The notes: generated by a model from the letters alone, not told the origin. Shown: positions 12,746 through 21,065, counted from the stretch's first letter. The stretch is 40,162 nucleotides of DNA from Skermanella aerolata KACC 11604 (GCF_000936425.1 NZ_AVFK01000051.1:1-40162); one strand, 5' to 3'. A program made the numbers and translations.

Positions 12746-13180
12746 ATGAGCGCCAGTGGTCTCAAGGTTTTCGACGAAACCCTTCAAGTCACCAACAGCT
12801 GGCTGAAGGATCTGATGGAAATGCTCTACACAGACGATCGGCAGTTGGCTTATTGCGGTCTCCGGGCGGTTCTGCATGCACTACGCGACGAGTTAGAGCC
12901 GGAAATGGCTGTCCATCTCGCGGCTCAGCTTCCCATGCTGGTCCGGGGCTTCTACTACGAAGGTTGGAAACCGTCCCGCACCCCGACACCGAACCGGCAT
13001 CTCGATGCCTTCTATCAGGCAATCCGGACGGAGATGCGCGGCCACCCGGAGGTCAAGGCGGACCGCCTGATGGGCGCCGTGTTCGACCTGCTGGCGAGCC
13101 GGATCGACGCCGGCGAGGTTCGGAAAGTAGCGCGCTCACTCCCCCGTGAAATCCGTGACCTCTGGGGCATTCCATCTTGA
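12746..13180 (+). CDS. DUF2267 family protein
   Basis: A 144-residue protein resembling the DUF2267 family as I remember it (LRAVLHALRDEL, HLAAQLPMLVRGFYYEGW). It has no signal peptide or transmembrane segment, is mainly alpha-helical, and its biochemical role is unknown. Family members often lie near universal stress and Hsp20 genes. AAGGAGG at 12734-12740 lies 5 bases before the ATG. No FNR-like site is in the 164-bp gap after hsp20, so the promoter here is undefined. The pncB gene follows after 50 bp, and an alternative TTG start of pncB would overlap this stop codon. Confidence 0.8.
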   Translation: MSASGLKVFDETLQVTNSWLKDLMEMLYTDDRQLAYCGLRAVLHALRDELEPEMAVHLAAQLPMLVRGFYYEGWKPSRTPTPNRHLDAFYQAIRTEMRGHPEVKADRLMGAVFDLLASRIDAGEVRKVARSLPREIRDLWGIPS

Positions 13181-13230
13181 TCGCACCTCGACGGCGCGGC
13201 AATGGAGCGGCGGGAGGGAGATTACGGAGG

Positions 13231-14613
13231 ATGCGGCGAGAATCGGGCATTTCGAGGGACAGCGACAACCTGCTGCTGACGGACTTCTATCAGTTGGCGA
13301 TGTTTCAGGCCTATGTCGAGCAGGGCCTGACGGACACCGCCAGCTTCGAGCTGTTCGTGCGCAAGCTTCCTCCAGGCCGAAACTTCCTTGTTGCCGCCGG
13401 GCTTGAGCAGGCGGTCGAGTTCCTGGAAGGCGCCCATTTCGATAAGGAAGGTCTCGACTGGCTCGGGGAATGTGACGGGCTCTCGAATACGGCCCTGAAA
13501 GCGTTAGAGGAGTTCCGCTTCACAGGCGACGTCGACGCAGTTCCCGAGGGGACGGTTTTCTTCGCTCATGAGCCGATCCTGCGGGTCACAGCGCGCTTGC
13601 CCGAAGCGCAGTTGGTCGAGAGCCGCCTGATCAATCTGCTTCACCTCCAGACCGTCGTCGCCTCCAAGGCGGCGCGTCTGGTGCTCGCCGCGCGCCATCG
13701 TCCCCTCATCGACTTCGGCCTGCGGCGCGCCCATGGGGCGGAGGCCGGCATGCTGGCGGCACGGGCGAGCCGCGTCGCCGGCTTCTCCGGAACCGCGACG
13801 GCGCTGGCGGGGATGCGCTTCGGCATTCCGGTCGTCGGCACGATGGCCCATTCCTTCATCCAGGCGCATGGCGACGAGATGGAGGCATTTCGCAACTTCG
13901 CGCATTCCCGCCCGCACAACCTCGTGCTGCTCCTGGATACCTACGACACCGAAGCCGCCGCGCGCAAGGCGGTCGTCCTGGCGCGATGCATGGCGGGCGA
14001 GGGCATCCGGCTCGACGGCGTGCGCCTCGACAGCGGCGACCTCGACGCCTTGTCCCGCCGAGTGCGGTACATCCTCGACGAGGGTGGACTGACCGACACC
14101 CGCATCGTCGCCAGCGGCGGCCTGGATGAAGCGGCGGTTGCCGATCTGGTCGACGGCGGTGCGCCCATAGACAGCTTCGGCATCGGCACCAGCCTGACGA
14201 CCTCCAGTGACGCGCCGGCGCTTGACTGTGCCTACAAGCTGGTCGAATACGCCGGGCTGCCCCGGCGCAAGCGATCGGCCGGCAAGGCGACCTGGCCGGG
14301 ACGCAAGCAGATCTTCCGGCGTTACGATGTCGACAACCTGATCAAGGCCGACTGCCTTTCCACCGCCGGAAGCGACGAGCAGGGCCGGCGGCTGCTGGTT
14401 CCGGTGATGCGCGCCGGCCGACGGATTTGCCAACTCCCGGAATTGGACGCGATCAGGACCTATGCCGGGGAGGAGCTTGCCTCCCTGCCGGAACCACAAC
14501 ATCACCTGATGCCGTGTGATCCGTTCGAAGTGGACATCGACCCGTCGCTGGACCGGCTTGCCGAGGAGGCGGACAGACTGATCGACAGGATGGAGACCGG
14601 GCTCGACCCGTGA
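13231..14613 (+). CDS. pncB: Nicotinate phosphoribosyltransferase
   Basis: A 460-residue enzyme that joins nicotinate and PRPP, at the cost of ATP, to make nicotinate mononucleotide for NAD salvage. The N-terminal motif LLLTDFYQLAMFQAY is at about 14-28. The active-site loop GTMAHSFIQAHGDEMEAF carries the histidine region expected for autophosphorylation. The phosphate-binding segment GVRLDSGDLDAL and the following IVASGGLDE are intact. The start at ATG 13231 gives a normal N terminus. An upstream TTG at 13177 would add 18 basic residues with no family resemblance, though it would overlap the DUF2267 stop. It resembles the island's theme in mycobacteria, where pncB2 is a dormancy gene. PRPP is supplied by prs downstream. 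Confidence 0.92.
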   Translation: MRRESGISRDSDNLLLTDFYQLAMFQAYVEQGLTDTASFELFVRKLPPGRNFLVAAGLEQAVEFLEGAHFDKEGLDWLGECDGLSNTALKALEEFRFTGDVDAVPEGTVFFAHEPILRVTARLPEAQLVESRLINLLHLQTVVASKAARLVLAARHRPLIDFGLRRAHGAEAGMLAARASRVAGFSGTATALAGMRFGIPVVGTMAHSFIQAHGDEMEAFRNFAHSRPHNLVLLLDTYDTEAAARKAVVLARCMAGEGIRLDGVRLDSGDLDALSRRVRYILDEGGLTDTRIVASGGLDEAAVADLVDGGAPIDSFGIGTSLTTSSDAPALDCAYKLVEYAGLPRRKRSAGKATWPGRKQIFRRYDVDNLIKADCLSTAGSDEQGRRLLVPVMRAGRRICQLPELDAIRTYAGEELASLPEPQHHLMPCDPFEVDIDPSLDRLAEEADRLIDRMETGLDP

Positions 14614-14622
14614 TGGATTGAG

Positions 14623-14636
14623 TTAACCTGGTTTAA
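14623..14636. promoter_or_regulatory. FNR-like site D upstream of usp1
   Basis: Read on the minus strand this is TTAAACCAGGTTAA, 12 of 14 to consensus. Its centre is 14629.5. TACGCT at 14659-14664 lies exactly at the class II -10 position, giving a predicted start near 14671, 46 bp before the usp1 ATG. Confidence 0.55.
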
Positions 14637-14716
14637 GGCCGCCGCCGACGCTCCGGCATACGCTGCCTCTCCCGTGTCGTCGTTGAGACGGCGGCGACAG
14701 CGACATGGAGAGCTCG

Positions 14717-15613
14717 ATGATCAGGCATATTCTCGTTGGCACCAGCGGCCTCGCCTCCGACGCGGACCTGCTGACGACGGCCTTCAACCTTGCGCGCCCC
14801 TTCTTGGCACATGTCGATGTCCTGCATGTCCGGCGCGACCCGGCGCAGGATCTGCCCCTCTACGGCGAAAGCATTCCGCCGGACATGCTCGACGCCATCA
14901 TTCGCGAAGCGGAACTGAATGCGAGGGAGGCGTCGGCGGTGGCCCGGCGGATGTTCGATCAGGCCGTGACCGCCGCCGCCATCCCCATGGCGAATGTACC
15001 CGGAGGACCGGACGAGGGACAGGAACGCGTGACGGCGAGCTGGCGGGAGATTGCTGGCGTCCCCGTGCGGGTACTGGCGGCCGAGGCCCGTTTCGCCGAT
15101 CTGACGCTGTTGACCCGGCCGACAGGCACGCCGGTGGACCTGAACATGATCGAAGGCCCCCTGTTCGAAGCTGGCCGTCCGGTACTCCTGACCGGGAACG
15201 ACATGGCTCATCCGGATCGGGTCGTGATCGCGTGGGACGGCAGTCCGCCTGCAGTACGGGCGGTGGCCAGCGCACGGGACTTCATCGTCCGCGCGGTCGA
15301 GGTTAACATCCTGGTCGTGGAGGATGAAGCGGTGGGCGCCGTGGCCGCCGCCGTCTCGGGACGCCTGCATCCGCGCCCCGACCGCCTGGCCGCGCATCTG
15401 GCGTGGCACGGCGTCCTTGCCGAAACCCGGCTGGTCAGCCGACAGGGACGCACGGTCGGCGAGACGCTGGCCGAGACAGCCACGGATTTGAACGCCGGTC
15501 TGCTGGTGATGGGCGGCTACGGCCATAGCCGTTTCCGTGAGATCGTCCTGGGCGGAGCGACGCGGCACATGCTCACGATCCCGACCGGCTGCGCGGTGCT
15601 GCTGGCCCATTGA
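14717..15613 (+). CDS. Universal stress protein with two tandem UspA domains
   Basis: A 298-residue protein with two UspA folds: the first from MIRHILVGTSG, the second from RVVIAWDGSPPAVRAV near residue 170. The C-terminal ATP-binding signature GGYGHSRFREIVLGG (from 266) follows the G-2X-G-9X-G pattern. Such proteins are cytoplasmic stress-survival factors that bind ATP or protein partners. ATG 14717 is preferred over 14705 because GGAG at 14707-14710 is then correctly spaced. Predicted transcription comes from site D. It is followed after 33 bp by prs, which is likely in the same transcript. A second, divergent USP lies at 20094-20969. Confidence 0.92.
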   Translation: MIRHILVGTSGLASDADLLTTAFNLARPFLAHVDVLHVRRDPAQDLPLYGESIPPDMLDAIIREAELNAREASAVARRMFDQAVTAAAIPMANVPGGPDEGQERVTASWREIAGVPVRVLAAEARFADLTLLTRPTGTPVDLNMIEGPLFEAGRPVLLTGNDMAHPDRVVIAWDGSPPAVRAVASARDFIVRAVEVNILVVEDEAVGAVAAAVSGRLHPRPDRLAAHLAWHGVLAETRLVSRQGRTVGETLAETATDLNAGLLVMGGYGHSRFREIVLGGATRHMLTIPTGCAVLLAH

Positions 15614-15646
15614 CGGTGCTGATTCACTGGCGGAAGGAGGCCCACC

Positions 15647-16633
15647 ATGGCGCTCGACGACATCGCGCTGTTCGATCCGGATCCCGAGTGGGGGCACGGA
15701 AGACGGATCGCAGATTATCTTGAAATACCGGTCAGCCCCCATGAGGAGCGCGGATTCGAGGACGGCGAGTTCAAGCTCCGCCCCTTGGTGGGGGTGCGGA
15801 ACAAGGATGTCTATGTCGTTCAATCGCTCCGGGGTGACGCCGGGCGCAGCGTCCACGACAAGCTGTGCCGGCTGCTGTTCCTGATAGGGGCACTCAAGGA
15901 CGCTTCGGCCGGAAGGGTCACCGCCGTCACTCCCTACCTGGCATACGCGCGGAAAGACCGGCGCACAAAGCCGCGCGATCCAGTGACGATCCGCTACCTG
16001 GCAAGCCTGCTGGAGGCGGTCGGAACCGACCGCGTCGTTACTGTCGATGTCCACAACGACGCCGCTTTCGAGAACGCTTTCCGGTGCCCGACGGAGCATC
16101 TGGAAGCACGCAAGCTGTTCGTGGAGCACTTGGCAATGCTGAGCGGCCATGACGCCCTGTCGGTCGTCTCGCCCGATGTCGGCGGGGTGAAGCGGGTTGA
16201 GCGGATGCGGGAATCCCTGGCCCATGCTCATGGAGGAGACATCGGATTGGCCTTCATGGAGAAGATGCGCAGCGGCGGCGTCGTCAGTGGGGACCATCTG
16301 GTCGGCGACGTCAAGGACCGGACGGTCGTCATCCTGGACGACCTGATCAGCACGGGCACCACCATGATACGGGCGGCGGCCGCTTGCCGTGCGGCTGGGT
16401 GCCGTCAGGTCTTCGCCGTGGCGACGCATGGCGTATTCGTCGGTGCCGCCGCGGAGTTCGTGGCGTCACCGTTGTTCGACAGGATCGTCGTGACCGATAC
16501 GCTGCCGCCGTTCCGTCTCCCGCAGGACCTGGTATCCGACCGCCTGACCGTGCTGAGTACCGCTCCTTTGCTGGGGGAAGCCATCGCCCGAATTCATGGC
16601 GGCGGCTCCATCAGTGAACTTCTGGCCGATTGA
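15647..16633 (+). CDS. prs: Ribose-phosphate pyrophosphokinase (PRPP synthetase), divergent paralogue
   Basis: A 328-residue protein that makes PRPP from ribose 5-phosphate and ATP. The motif TPYLAYARKDR is at 95-105 and the PRPP-binding loop VVILDDLISTGTTM at 227-240. The catalytic flexible loop keeps a K-x-R pattern (EKMRS, Lys206 and Arg208). It departs from the housekeeping type: the usual DLHAGQIQGFF metal/ATP segment reads DVHNDAAFENAF. This suggests a specialised paralogue, perhaps with altered phosphate regulation. An AAGGAGG site precedes the ATG. It follows usp1 by 33 bp, and its 3' end overlaps the convergent COG2187 gene by 40 bp. It can feed pncB and possibly the COG1926 enzyme with PRPP. 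Confidence 0.9.
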   Translation: MALDDIALFDPDPEWGHGRRIADYLEIPVSPHEERGFEDGEFKLRPLVGVRNKDVYVVQSLRGDAGRSVHDKLCRLLFLIGALKDASAGRVTAVTPYLAYARKDRRTKPRDPVTIRYLASLLEAVGTDRVVTVDVHNDAAFENAFRCPTEHLEARKLFVEHLAMLSGHDALSVVSPDVGGVKRVERMRESLAHAHGGDIGLAFMEKMRSGGVVSGDHLVGDVKDRTVVILDDLISTGTTMIRAAAACRAAGCRQVFAVATHGVFVGAAAEFVASPLFDRIVVTDTLPPFRLPQDLVSDRLTVLSTAPLLGEAIARIHGGGSISELLAD

Positions 16634-17697
16634 GCGCCACGCGCCAGGGCAAGCATGAGGTAGGCTTCGACACGGCTCAGCCACTCCGCGCGCCGCTCCG
16701 CTGGCGCGTCATCCAGCCTGAGGGCCGCGAGCCGTGCCCGCAGGCTGGCGCGAAAGCCGCCGTAGAAGGCATGAAGGCGAGGGTCCGGCACGTCGCCGCT
16801 TTCCGCACCGTAGCTTTCCAAAAGCTTCTCTCCTATCCAAGAGGCTCCAAGCCGCTCGCATTCAAGTCCCAGATACGCCAGTTCGTCTACGGGATCGAGC
16901 AGGCGCAGATCGCGATCGAATTCGAGGCAATCGATGATCCTCGGTTCCCCATCCAGAAAGACGTGTTCGGGTCGGAGATCGCCATGCCCCTCGACGATCC
17001 GCCCCTGGGCCGCCCGTTCTTGCAGCAATCTTCCATGATTTGCCAGGAAGGCAACCTGTCCCTCCGCCGCCCGGCGCGCCTGGTCCGCCAAGGCGCGGGG
17101 GACGCGCGGTACGATGATGTCCCGGTTGATACCCAAATTCCGCACGAAGAGGTCCTTGTAGTCGGATGGGGACATCGGAACCGACGGAGCCTGCCGGTAG
17201 AAGCGGCAAAGGACCGTACTCAAGCCAGCAATATCGGTGCGTGTCACGGTACCGCTCCGGATCGTCTCGTCGAGCCGGCGGTTCATCGGCAGGCGTTTCA
17301 TCCATACCAGCCAGTCGACCACCTTTCGCGTTCCGCCACGCGGGCAGCCAAGGCACAGCGCTCCGTCCGGCAGCGACATCAGTTCCACAACGCCCAGATA
17401 GACGTCGGGAGCGAGCCGGCGGTTCAGGCGGACTTCCGCCAGTGAATTCTTTCGTCTGGCCTCCAGCGTCGAGAAATCGAGGTGGGGCAGCAGCGCCGGC
17501 TTCTTGAGCTTGTAGACGTGCCGGTCGGTCAGGAACACCCATGACAGGTGCGTCTCGATGACCTCCACCTTCCGGGAACTTTCCGGGTAGGCGCCGGGGC
17601 GTCCAAGAAATGCCACCTTCGCGGCAAGCGTCATGCGGCCTTGCTCCGATCCAGGCACCAGACTGGCCGGTGGCTTCGGTGTCTGGTCGCTGGACAT
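16594..17697 (-). CDS. COG2187-type aminoglycoside-phosphotransferase-like kinase
   Basis: A 367-residue protein of the phosphotransferase fold. It has a candidate ATP lysine region VYKLKKPALLP (61-71), the catalytic-loop equivalent GHGDLRPEHVFL (237-248) and the metal-binding segment IIDCLEFDRDLR (254-265). Its substrate is unknown. Many relatives carry a second P-loop kinase domain at the C terminus; that domain is absent here. ATG 17697 is chosen because GGAGG lies 7 bases upstream. The last 40 bases overlap the end of prs on the other strand. The mycobacterial relative Rv2004c belongs to the DosR dormancy regulon. No FNR-like site is seen upstream; instead there is a triple 15-bp repeat. 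Confidence 0.82.
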   Translation of the reverse strand: MSSDQTPKPPASLVPGSEQGRMTLAAKVAFLGRPGAYPESSRKVEVIETHLSWVFLTDRHVYKLKKPALLPHLDFSTLEARRKNSLAEVRLNRRLAPDVYLGVVELMSLPDGALCLGCPRGGTRKVVDWLVWMKRLPMNRRLDETIRSGTVTRTDIAGLSTVLCRFYRQAPSVPMSPSDYKDLFVRNLGINRDIIVPRVPRALADQARRAAEGQVAFLANHGRLLQERAAQGRIVEGHGDLRPEHVFLDGEPRIIDCLEFDRDLRLLDPVDELAYLGLECERLGASWIGEKLLESYGAESGDVPDPRLHAFYGGFRASLRARLAALRLDDAPAERRAEWLSRVEAYLMLALARGAQSARSSLMEPPP

Positions 17698-17789
17698 TGC
17701 CATTCCTCCCTGGAAGGCCTCGCCCACGGCGCCTTAGGCCTAGATAGCTGCGCCAGTCCGCAGGCACCGGATCGGATACGAGAGCGCAG

Positions 17790-17834
17790 CCCGATCATCA
17801 TACGCCCGATCATCATACGCCCGATCATTATACG
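17790..17834. repeat. Three tandem 15-bp repeats
   Basis: CCCGATCATCATACG is repeated at 17790-17804 and 17805-17819, and once with a single change (CATTATACG) at 17820-17834. The array lies in the 207-bp gap upstream of the COG2187 gene and downstream of the COG1926 gene. On the minus strand the last unit contains TATAAT (17832-17827), which could serve as a -10 box, but no -35 box is evident. Confidence 0.9.
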
Positions 17835-17904
17835 AAGGCGGACAGCCTGGCCCCGCCCGTGACTACGCCGATCGTGGCGTGCGCCCTTTGCCGCTTTCCG
17901 GCTG

Positions 17905-18594
17905 CTACTGCGCGGATTTCTGGTACGACCCGCGCCTATGTGGGGCAAAGTCCCTTTCCGCCGCGTCGAGCAGGCGGATCACGTCGGCGTCGTCAAGTTG
18001 GCGGAAATCCTCGTAGAAGTTTCCGATTGCTCCGAAGCTCGATGGGGTGTGCAGGCAGACTACCTCGTCGACCTCGGCGGTCAGGTCCGACACCGCAGCG
18101 GGAGGTGCGACCGGCACCGCCAGTACCAGCCGCCTCGGAAAGGCCCGGCGCACCGAGCGCAGGGCGGCGCGCATCGTCGCCCCGGTGGCGATGCCGTCGT
18201 CTACCAGGATGGCTGTGCGTCCCGCGATCGGTGCGCGGGGACGGCCCTTGAGATAGACGACACGACGACGTTCCATTTCCCCAAGCTGCTGCTCCTTTGC
18301 CTCCCTGAGCCACTCGTCGCTCACGAGTTCGGCAAGCCCGCGGTTCAAGACGGTCTCGACGTGGCCTCCGTTAGCAAGCGCGCCGATTGCCAGCTCCGGT
18401 TGGAAGGGGGCGCCGATCTTGCGCACGAGGACGAGATCGAGCGGAGCCTTCAGCGCCCGCGCCACTTCGAACCCCACGGCGACGCCGCCGCGGGGCAGGG
18501 CGAGGACGACCGGATCCTGCTCGGTCAGGTGCATCAGCTTGGCCGCCAGACGCCGGCCGGCGTCGCTGCGGTTTGTGAACCGGCCATAAATCAT
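17905..18594 (-). CDS. COG1926-type phosphoribosyltransferase
   Basis: A 229-residue protein of the type I phosphoribosyltransferase fold. The PRPP-binding loop is ILVDDGIATGATM (129-141), and the N-terminal segment LALPRGGVAVGFEVA matches the COG1926 group. The nucleobase substrate of this group is not established. GGAG at the correct spacing (5 bases) supports the ATG at 18594. It is transcribed away from the secreted-protein gene; FNR-like site E lies 145 bp upstream with TAATCT one base from the class II -10 position. Mycobacterial Rv0571c, which has this domain, is a DosR-regulon gene beside pncB2. Confidence 0.87.
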   Translation of the reverse strand: MIYGRFTNRSDAGRRLAAKLMHLTEQDPVVLALPRGGVAVGFEVARALKAPLDLVLVRKIGAPFQPELAIGALANGGHVETVLNRGLAELVSDEWLREAKEQQLGEMERRRVVYLKGRPRAPIAGRTAILVDDGIATGATMRAALRSVRRAFPRRLVLAVPVAPPAAVSDLTAEVDEVVCLHTPSSFGAIGNFYEDFRQLDDADVIRLLDAAERDFAPHRRGSYQKSAQ

Positions 18595-18738
18595 GCGGTC
18601 TCCGTTGCGAATACAGGACTCGATCAGTGCCTCTTGATGCAGACGGATCTGCTCGAAGCGGCGCGGACATGTGATCCAGTGCTGCTGCTCTTCCTTTGAT
18701 GCCCTTTGTTAAGATTATTGGCGCCCACGAACGATGCC

Positions 18739-18752
18739 TTAATCCAGATCAA
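18739..18752. promoter_or_regulatory. FNR-like site E between the COG1926 gene and the secreted-protein gene
   Basis: TTAATCCAGATCAA is nearly symmetric and 11 of 14 to consensus in either direction. For the minus-strand COG1926 gene, TAATCT (18717-18712) is one base from the class II -10 position. Toward the plus-strand gene no comparable hexamer is seen. The surrounding 300-bp gap is AT-rich for this window and holds no gene I can support. Confidence 0.5.
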
Positions 18753-18898
18753 GGTCGATCAGCTAGGATCGGTCATGAATAAGCGCATAGGAACATTATT
18801 GCTGCGCCCGCAGGCATTCGTCTCTATATCGGGTAAGTCCTGTAACGACGATTCCCGTCAATGCCTTCGTTACGCAATATCTATATGAGGAAGCTAAT

Positions 18899-19618
18899 TT
18901 GCTCGAGTTACAGAAAGCATATACTTTCCGCATACAGGCTTGTCGCAGGAGTGTGGTGATGATCCCGATCGTCTTCGCCTCGCTGATGACAACGCCGGCG
19001 AAGGCAACGGTGGTTTATAACTGGCGCACCGTGAGCGTGGAACGCGGTGTCGAGATGTCAGGTCGTATCGGGTTTTCGGAAGAGGCCTGGTTTGCCCGCA
19101 GAGCCGTGGTCGATTTTCTCGGGTTTGCACAGTCCCCTTCAGGCTCGCCGGGGGACTCGAGGTTCATCTATCCGGAGGAAAACGCCGAAGGCGAAGCGGA
19201 CCTGACGCCCGATGTCGTCGATTTCAGCGTCTTCTTCAGCGATATGGGCATCGGCGGTGCCGTTTACCTCACCCTCGGTGAGAACCGGGTGTCGAGCCGG
19301 CTTCAACTGGACATGACCTTCGACAGCCTGGGTCAGCCATCCGGCGGGTTCAGTGCCAACTCCGAGCCAGCTTCTGCCCATTTCGTCGTCTTCGGCAACG
19401 GCAACTTTTGGAGAGCGGAGTACGGTTCCGACGGTGCGTGTCAGCCACGCTGTCAGACGACAGGATTCTGGGAGCTTGATCAAACCACGGATCCAACCAG
19501 GGTCACCGAACCCGGCGGTTTCCTGCTGGTCTTCTCCGGTGCACTTGGCCTTGTGGCTCTGGGAATGCGCTCGTCAGGCTGGCCGGCGTCCGGGAAGCCA
19601 ACCAAGGCGCCAGGATGA
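18899..19618 (+). CDS. Secreted protein with PEP-CTERM-like C-terminal anchor
   Basis: A 239-residue exported protein. A signal peptide is visible: basic n-region (FRIQACRRS), hydrophobic core (VVMIPIVFASLM) and a TPAKA cleavage site near residue 36. The C terminus has TEPGG, then a hydrophobic stretch (FLLVFSGALGLVALGM) and basic residues, resembling the PEP-CTERM sorting tail, though the usual VPEP is VTEP. The middle is beta-rich and unrecognised, with one closely spaced Cys pair (CQPRC). Start TTG 18899 follows GAGGAAG by 5 bases. ATG 18959 has an even better AGGAG but would remove the basic n-region, so it is the less likely start. PEP-CTERM proteins in other bacteria are linked to exopolysaccharide; no exosortase is in the window. 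Confidence 0.55.
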   Translation: MLELQKAYTFRIQACRRSVVMIPIVFASLMTTPAKATVVYNWRTVSVERGVEMSGRIGFSEEAWFARRAVVDFLGFAQSPSGSPGDSRFIYPEENAEGEADLTPDVVDFSVFFSDMGIGGAVYLTLGENRVSSRLQLDMTFDSLGQPSGGFSANSEPASAHFVVFGNGNFWRAEYGSDGACQPRCQTTGFWELDQTTDPTRVTEPGGFLLVFSGALGLVALGMRSSGWPASGKPTKAPG

Positions 19619-20093
19619 TCATTACCGCTTTCGTCAATACTCAGCTTCACGGTCCATGTTCTTCCCTGATCGCCAACTCGGTCAAGGAGCGGTGGACATC
19701 CACGGCAATCAGCCTTACGGCTTCAGGGCAGAAGCCCATTGCCCGAAGTTATCCAGTACATCAATTCCCACGACGGCGTTGAAATCAGCGTGCTGGCAAC
19801 ACCTAGTGCCGCTTGAATACCACGTCATCCGATAGCCGGTGATTTCTTCGCCTGAGTGACGACAAATAGGACATTTCAGGTCCGAGCCTGCCTTACGTCC
19901 TCGTTCCGAATCAAGGAGGATGGGCCTGCAAGATGCTAATCCGGGGCGGCGCAGGACTGGGGGGCATCGAACGCGTCCGTCGGGACGCTGCTGACGATGA
20001 CGTTCTCTCCGCTCGGCGGTGGTGATCGCCCCGGAAGAACCTTGGCTGGGGTTCCGGTGGCCGGCGGCGCATGAAGGGATGGCTTCATCCATC
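19619..20093. other. Gap of about 475 bp with no intact gene
   Basis: The base composition is less GC-rich than in the neighbours and no reading frame looks intact. The only recognisable piece is a Cys-rich minus-strand fragment at 19715-19880, listed separately. No tRNA, terminator or FNR-like motif was seen here. Confidence 0.6.
19715..19880 (-). pseudogene. Possible C-terminal fragment of an IS200/IS605-type TnpB protein
   Basis: A minus-strand reading frame ends at 19715 and contains KCPICRHSGEE, then RCCQHADFNAVVGID. The spacing of a CPxC pair, a second Cys pair and HADFNA recalls the zinc-finger and last catalytic Asp region of TnpB (CxxC, CxxC, ADxNAA). No plausible start codon or upstream TnpB core is present, and codon use is unlike the neighbours. 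It may equally be a chance frame. A real small zinc-binding protein is less likely. Confidence 0.3.
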
Positions 20094-20969
20094 CTAATGC
20101 GCCATCAGCACCGGTACCGGCGCATGCTTCAGGACGTGGCGGGTGACGCCACCCAGCATGCTCTGACGGAGCGGGCCATGAGTGTAGCCTCCCATCACCA
20201 GCAGATCGGTTTGCAGGTCGGTCGCCGCCGAAAGCAGGCTGGTGCCGGTCGAATGCTGGCTGTGCTCGACGATGCGAAGCTCGGCGGGAATGCCGTGGAG
20301 GCGCAGGTAATTCATCAGCATCCGGTCGTGCGACTCTGGACAATCGGCTTCCCCGATCCGCAGCACGTAGACATTGTCAGCTTGCGACAGGAACGGGAGC
20401 GCTGATTTGACCGCCTGCGCGCCCTCGATGCTGCCGCTCCAGGCTATGACGACTTGCGACGGGACCATGTCGTGCGCCAGCTTGGGAACCAGCAGGGCGG
20501 GGCGGCGGCCCATCAGCAGGGTCGCTTCGAGCAGACTTCCGTCCAGCGGCAGGATATCCACGCCATCCGGGTCGTTGCCGAGGACCACGACGTCGTGGAA
20601 GGGCGATATCGCCGCGACGGCCCTGGTCAGGTATCCGCGTTCCACCAGAAGCGACGCCGAGAAAGGTGGAGCCTCTACCTGATCCGCCGGTACGACCGGT
20701 GCTCCGAACTCGCGCGCCGCCCGCTCCAGCAGTTGCGCCGCCGCATGCTCCCGCGATCTGGCGTCCTGACCGATCTCGGCCAAGAGGCCGACGGGAGGCG
20801 ATATCATGCTATATCTCGCCCAAGTCACCGCGAAATCCTCCTCGGTCGGTTGGGCGAGCAGCGCGGTTACATGGGCGTTGTTGCTCTGCGCAAGTCGAAG
20901 GGCGCCGCGCAGGGCATGGATATCGTGTTCGATACCTTCGATCGGGACCAGAATGGCCTTTATCGACAT
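20094..20969 (-). CDS. Universal stress protein with two tandem UspA domains (second paralogue)
   Basis: A 291-residue tandem-UspA protein. Domain one begins MSIKAILVPIEG; domain two begins SQVVIAWSGSIEGAQAV near residue 170. The final ATP-binding signature is GGYTHGPLRQSMLGG, from about 260. It is clearly diverged from the USP at 14717 and not a recent duplicate. It is transcribed alone on the minus strand, with FNR-like site F (exact consensus) ending 83 bp upstream of the start. Expected to be cytoplasmic and to aid survival of energy or oxygen limitation. Confidence 0.92.
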   Translation of the reverse strand: MSIKAILVPIEGIEHDIHALRGALRLAQSNNAHVTALLAQPTEEDFAVTWARYSMISPPVGLLAEIGQDARSREHAAAQLLERAAREFGAPVVPADQVEAPPFSASLLVERGYLTRAVAAISPFHDVVVLGNDPDGVDILPLDGSLLEATLLMGRRPALLVPKLAHDMVPSQVVIAWSGSIEGAQAVKSALPFLSQADNVYVLRIGEADCPESHDRMLMNYLRLHGIPAELRIVEHSQHSTGTSLLSAATDLQTDLLVMGGYTHGPLRQSMLGGVTRHVLKHAPVPVLMAH

Positions 20970-21051
20970 GGCGTTTCCCCAGTTGACTGGCCTTATTGTT
21001 CGTATGCGGAACTGTCCCCCTGCTGTAGAGCAGGCTGGGGGTGGTCAGGCA

Positions 21052-21065
21052 TTAACCTGGATCAA
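21052..21065. promoter_or_regulatory. FNR-like site F upstream of usp2
   Basis: On the minus strand this is TTGATCCAGGTTAA, identical to site C and to the consensus. It is 83 bp from the usp2 start at 20969. The class II -10 position reads TCTACA (minus strand, 21029-21024), a weak match. Confidence 0.65.

Noticed and set aside
18706-18888. 60-codon plus-strand frame in the gap before the secreted-protein gene
   Set aside because: It overlaps FNR-like site E, has no ribosome site and poor codon use. Better explained as regulatory DNA.
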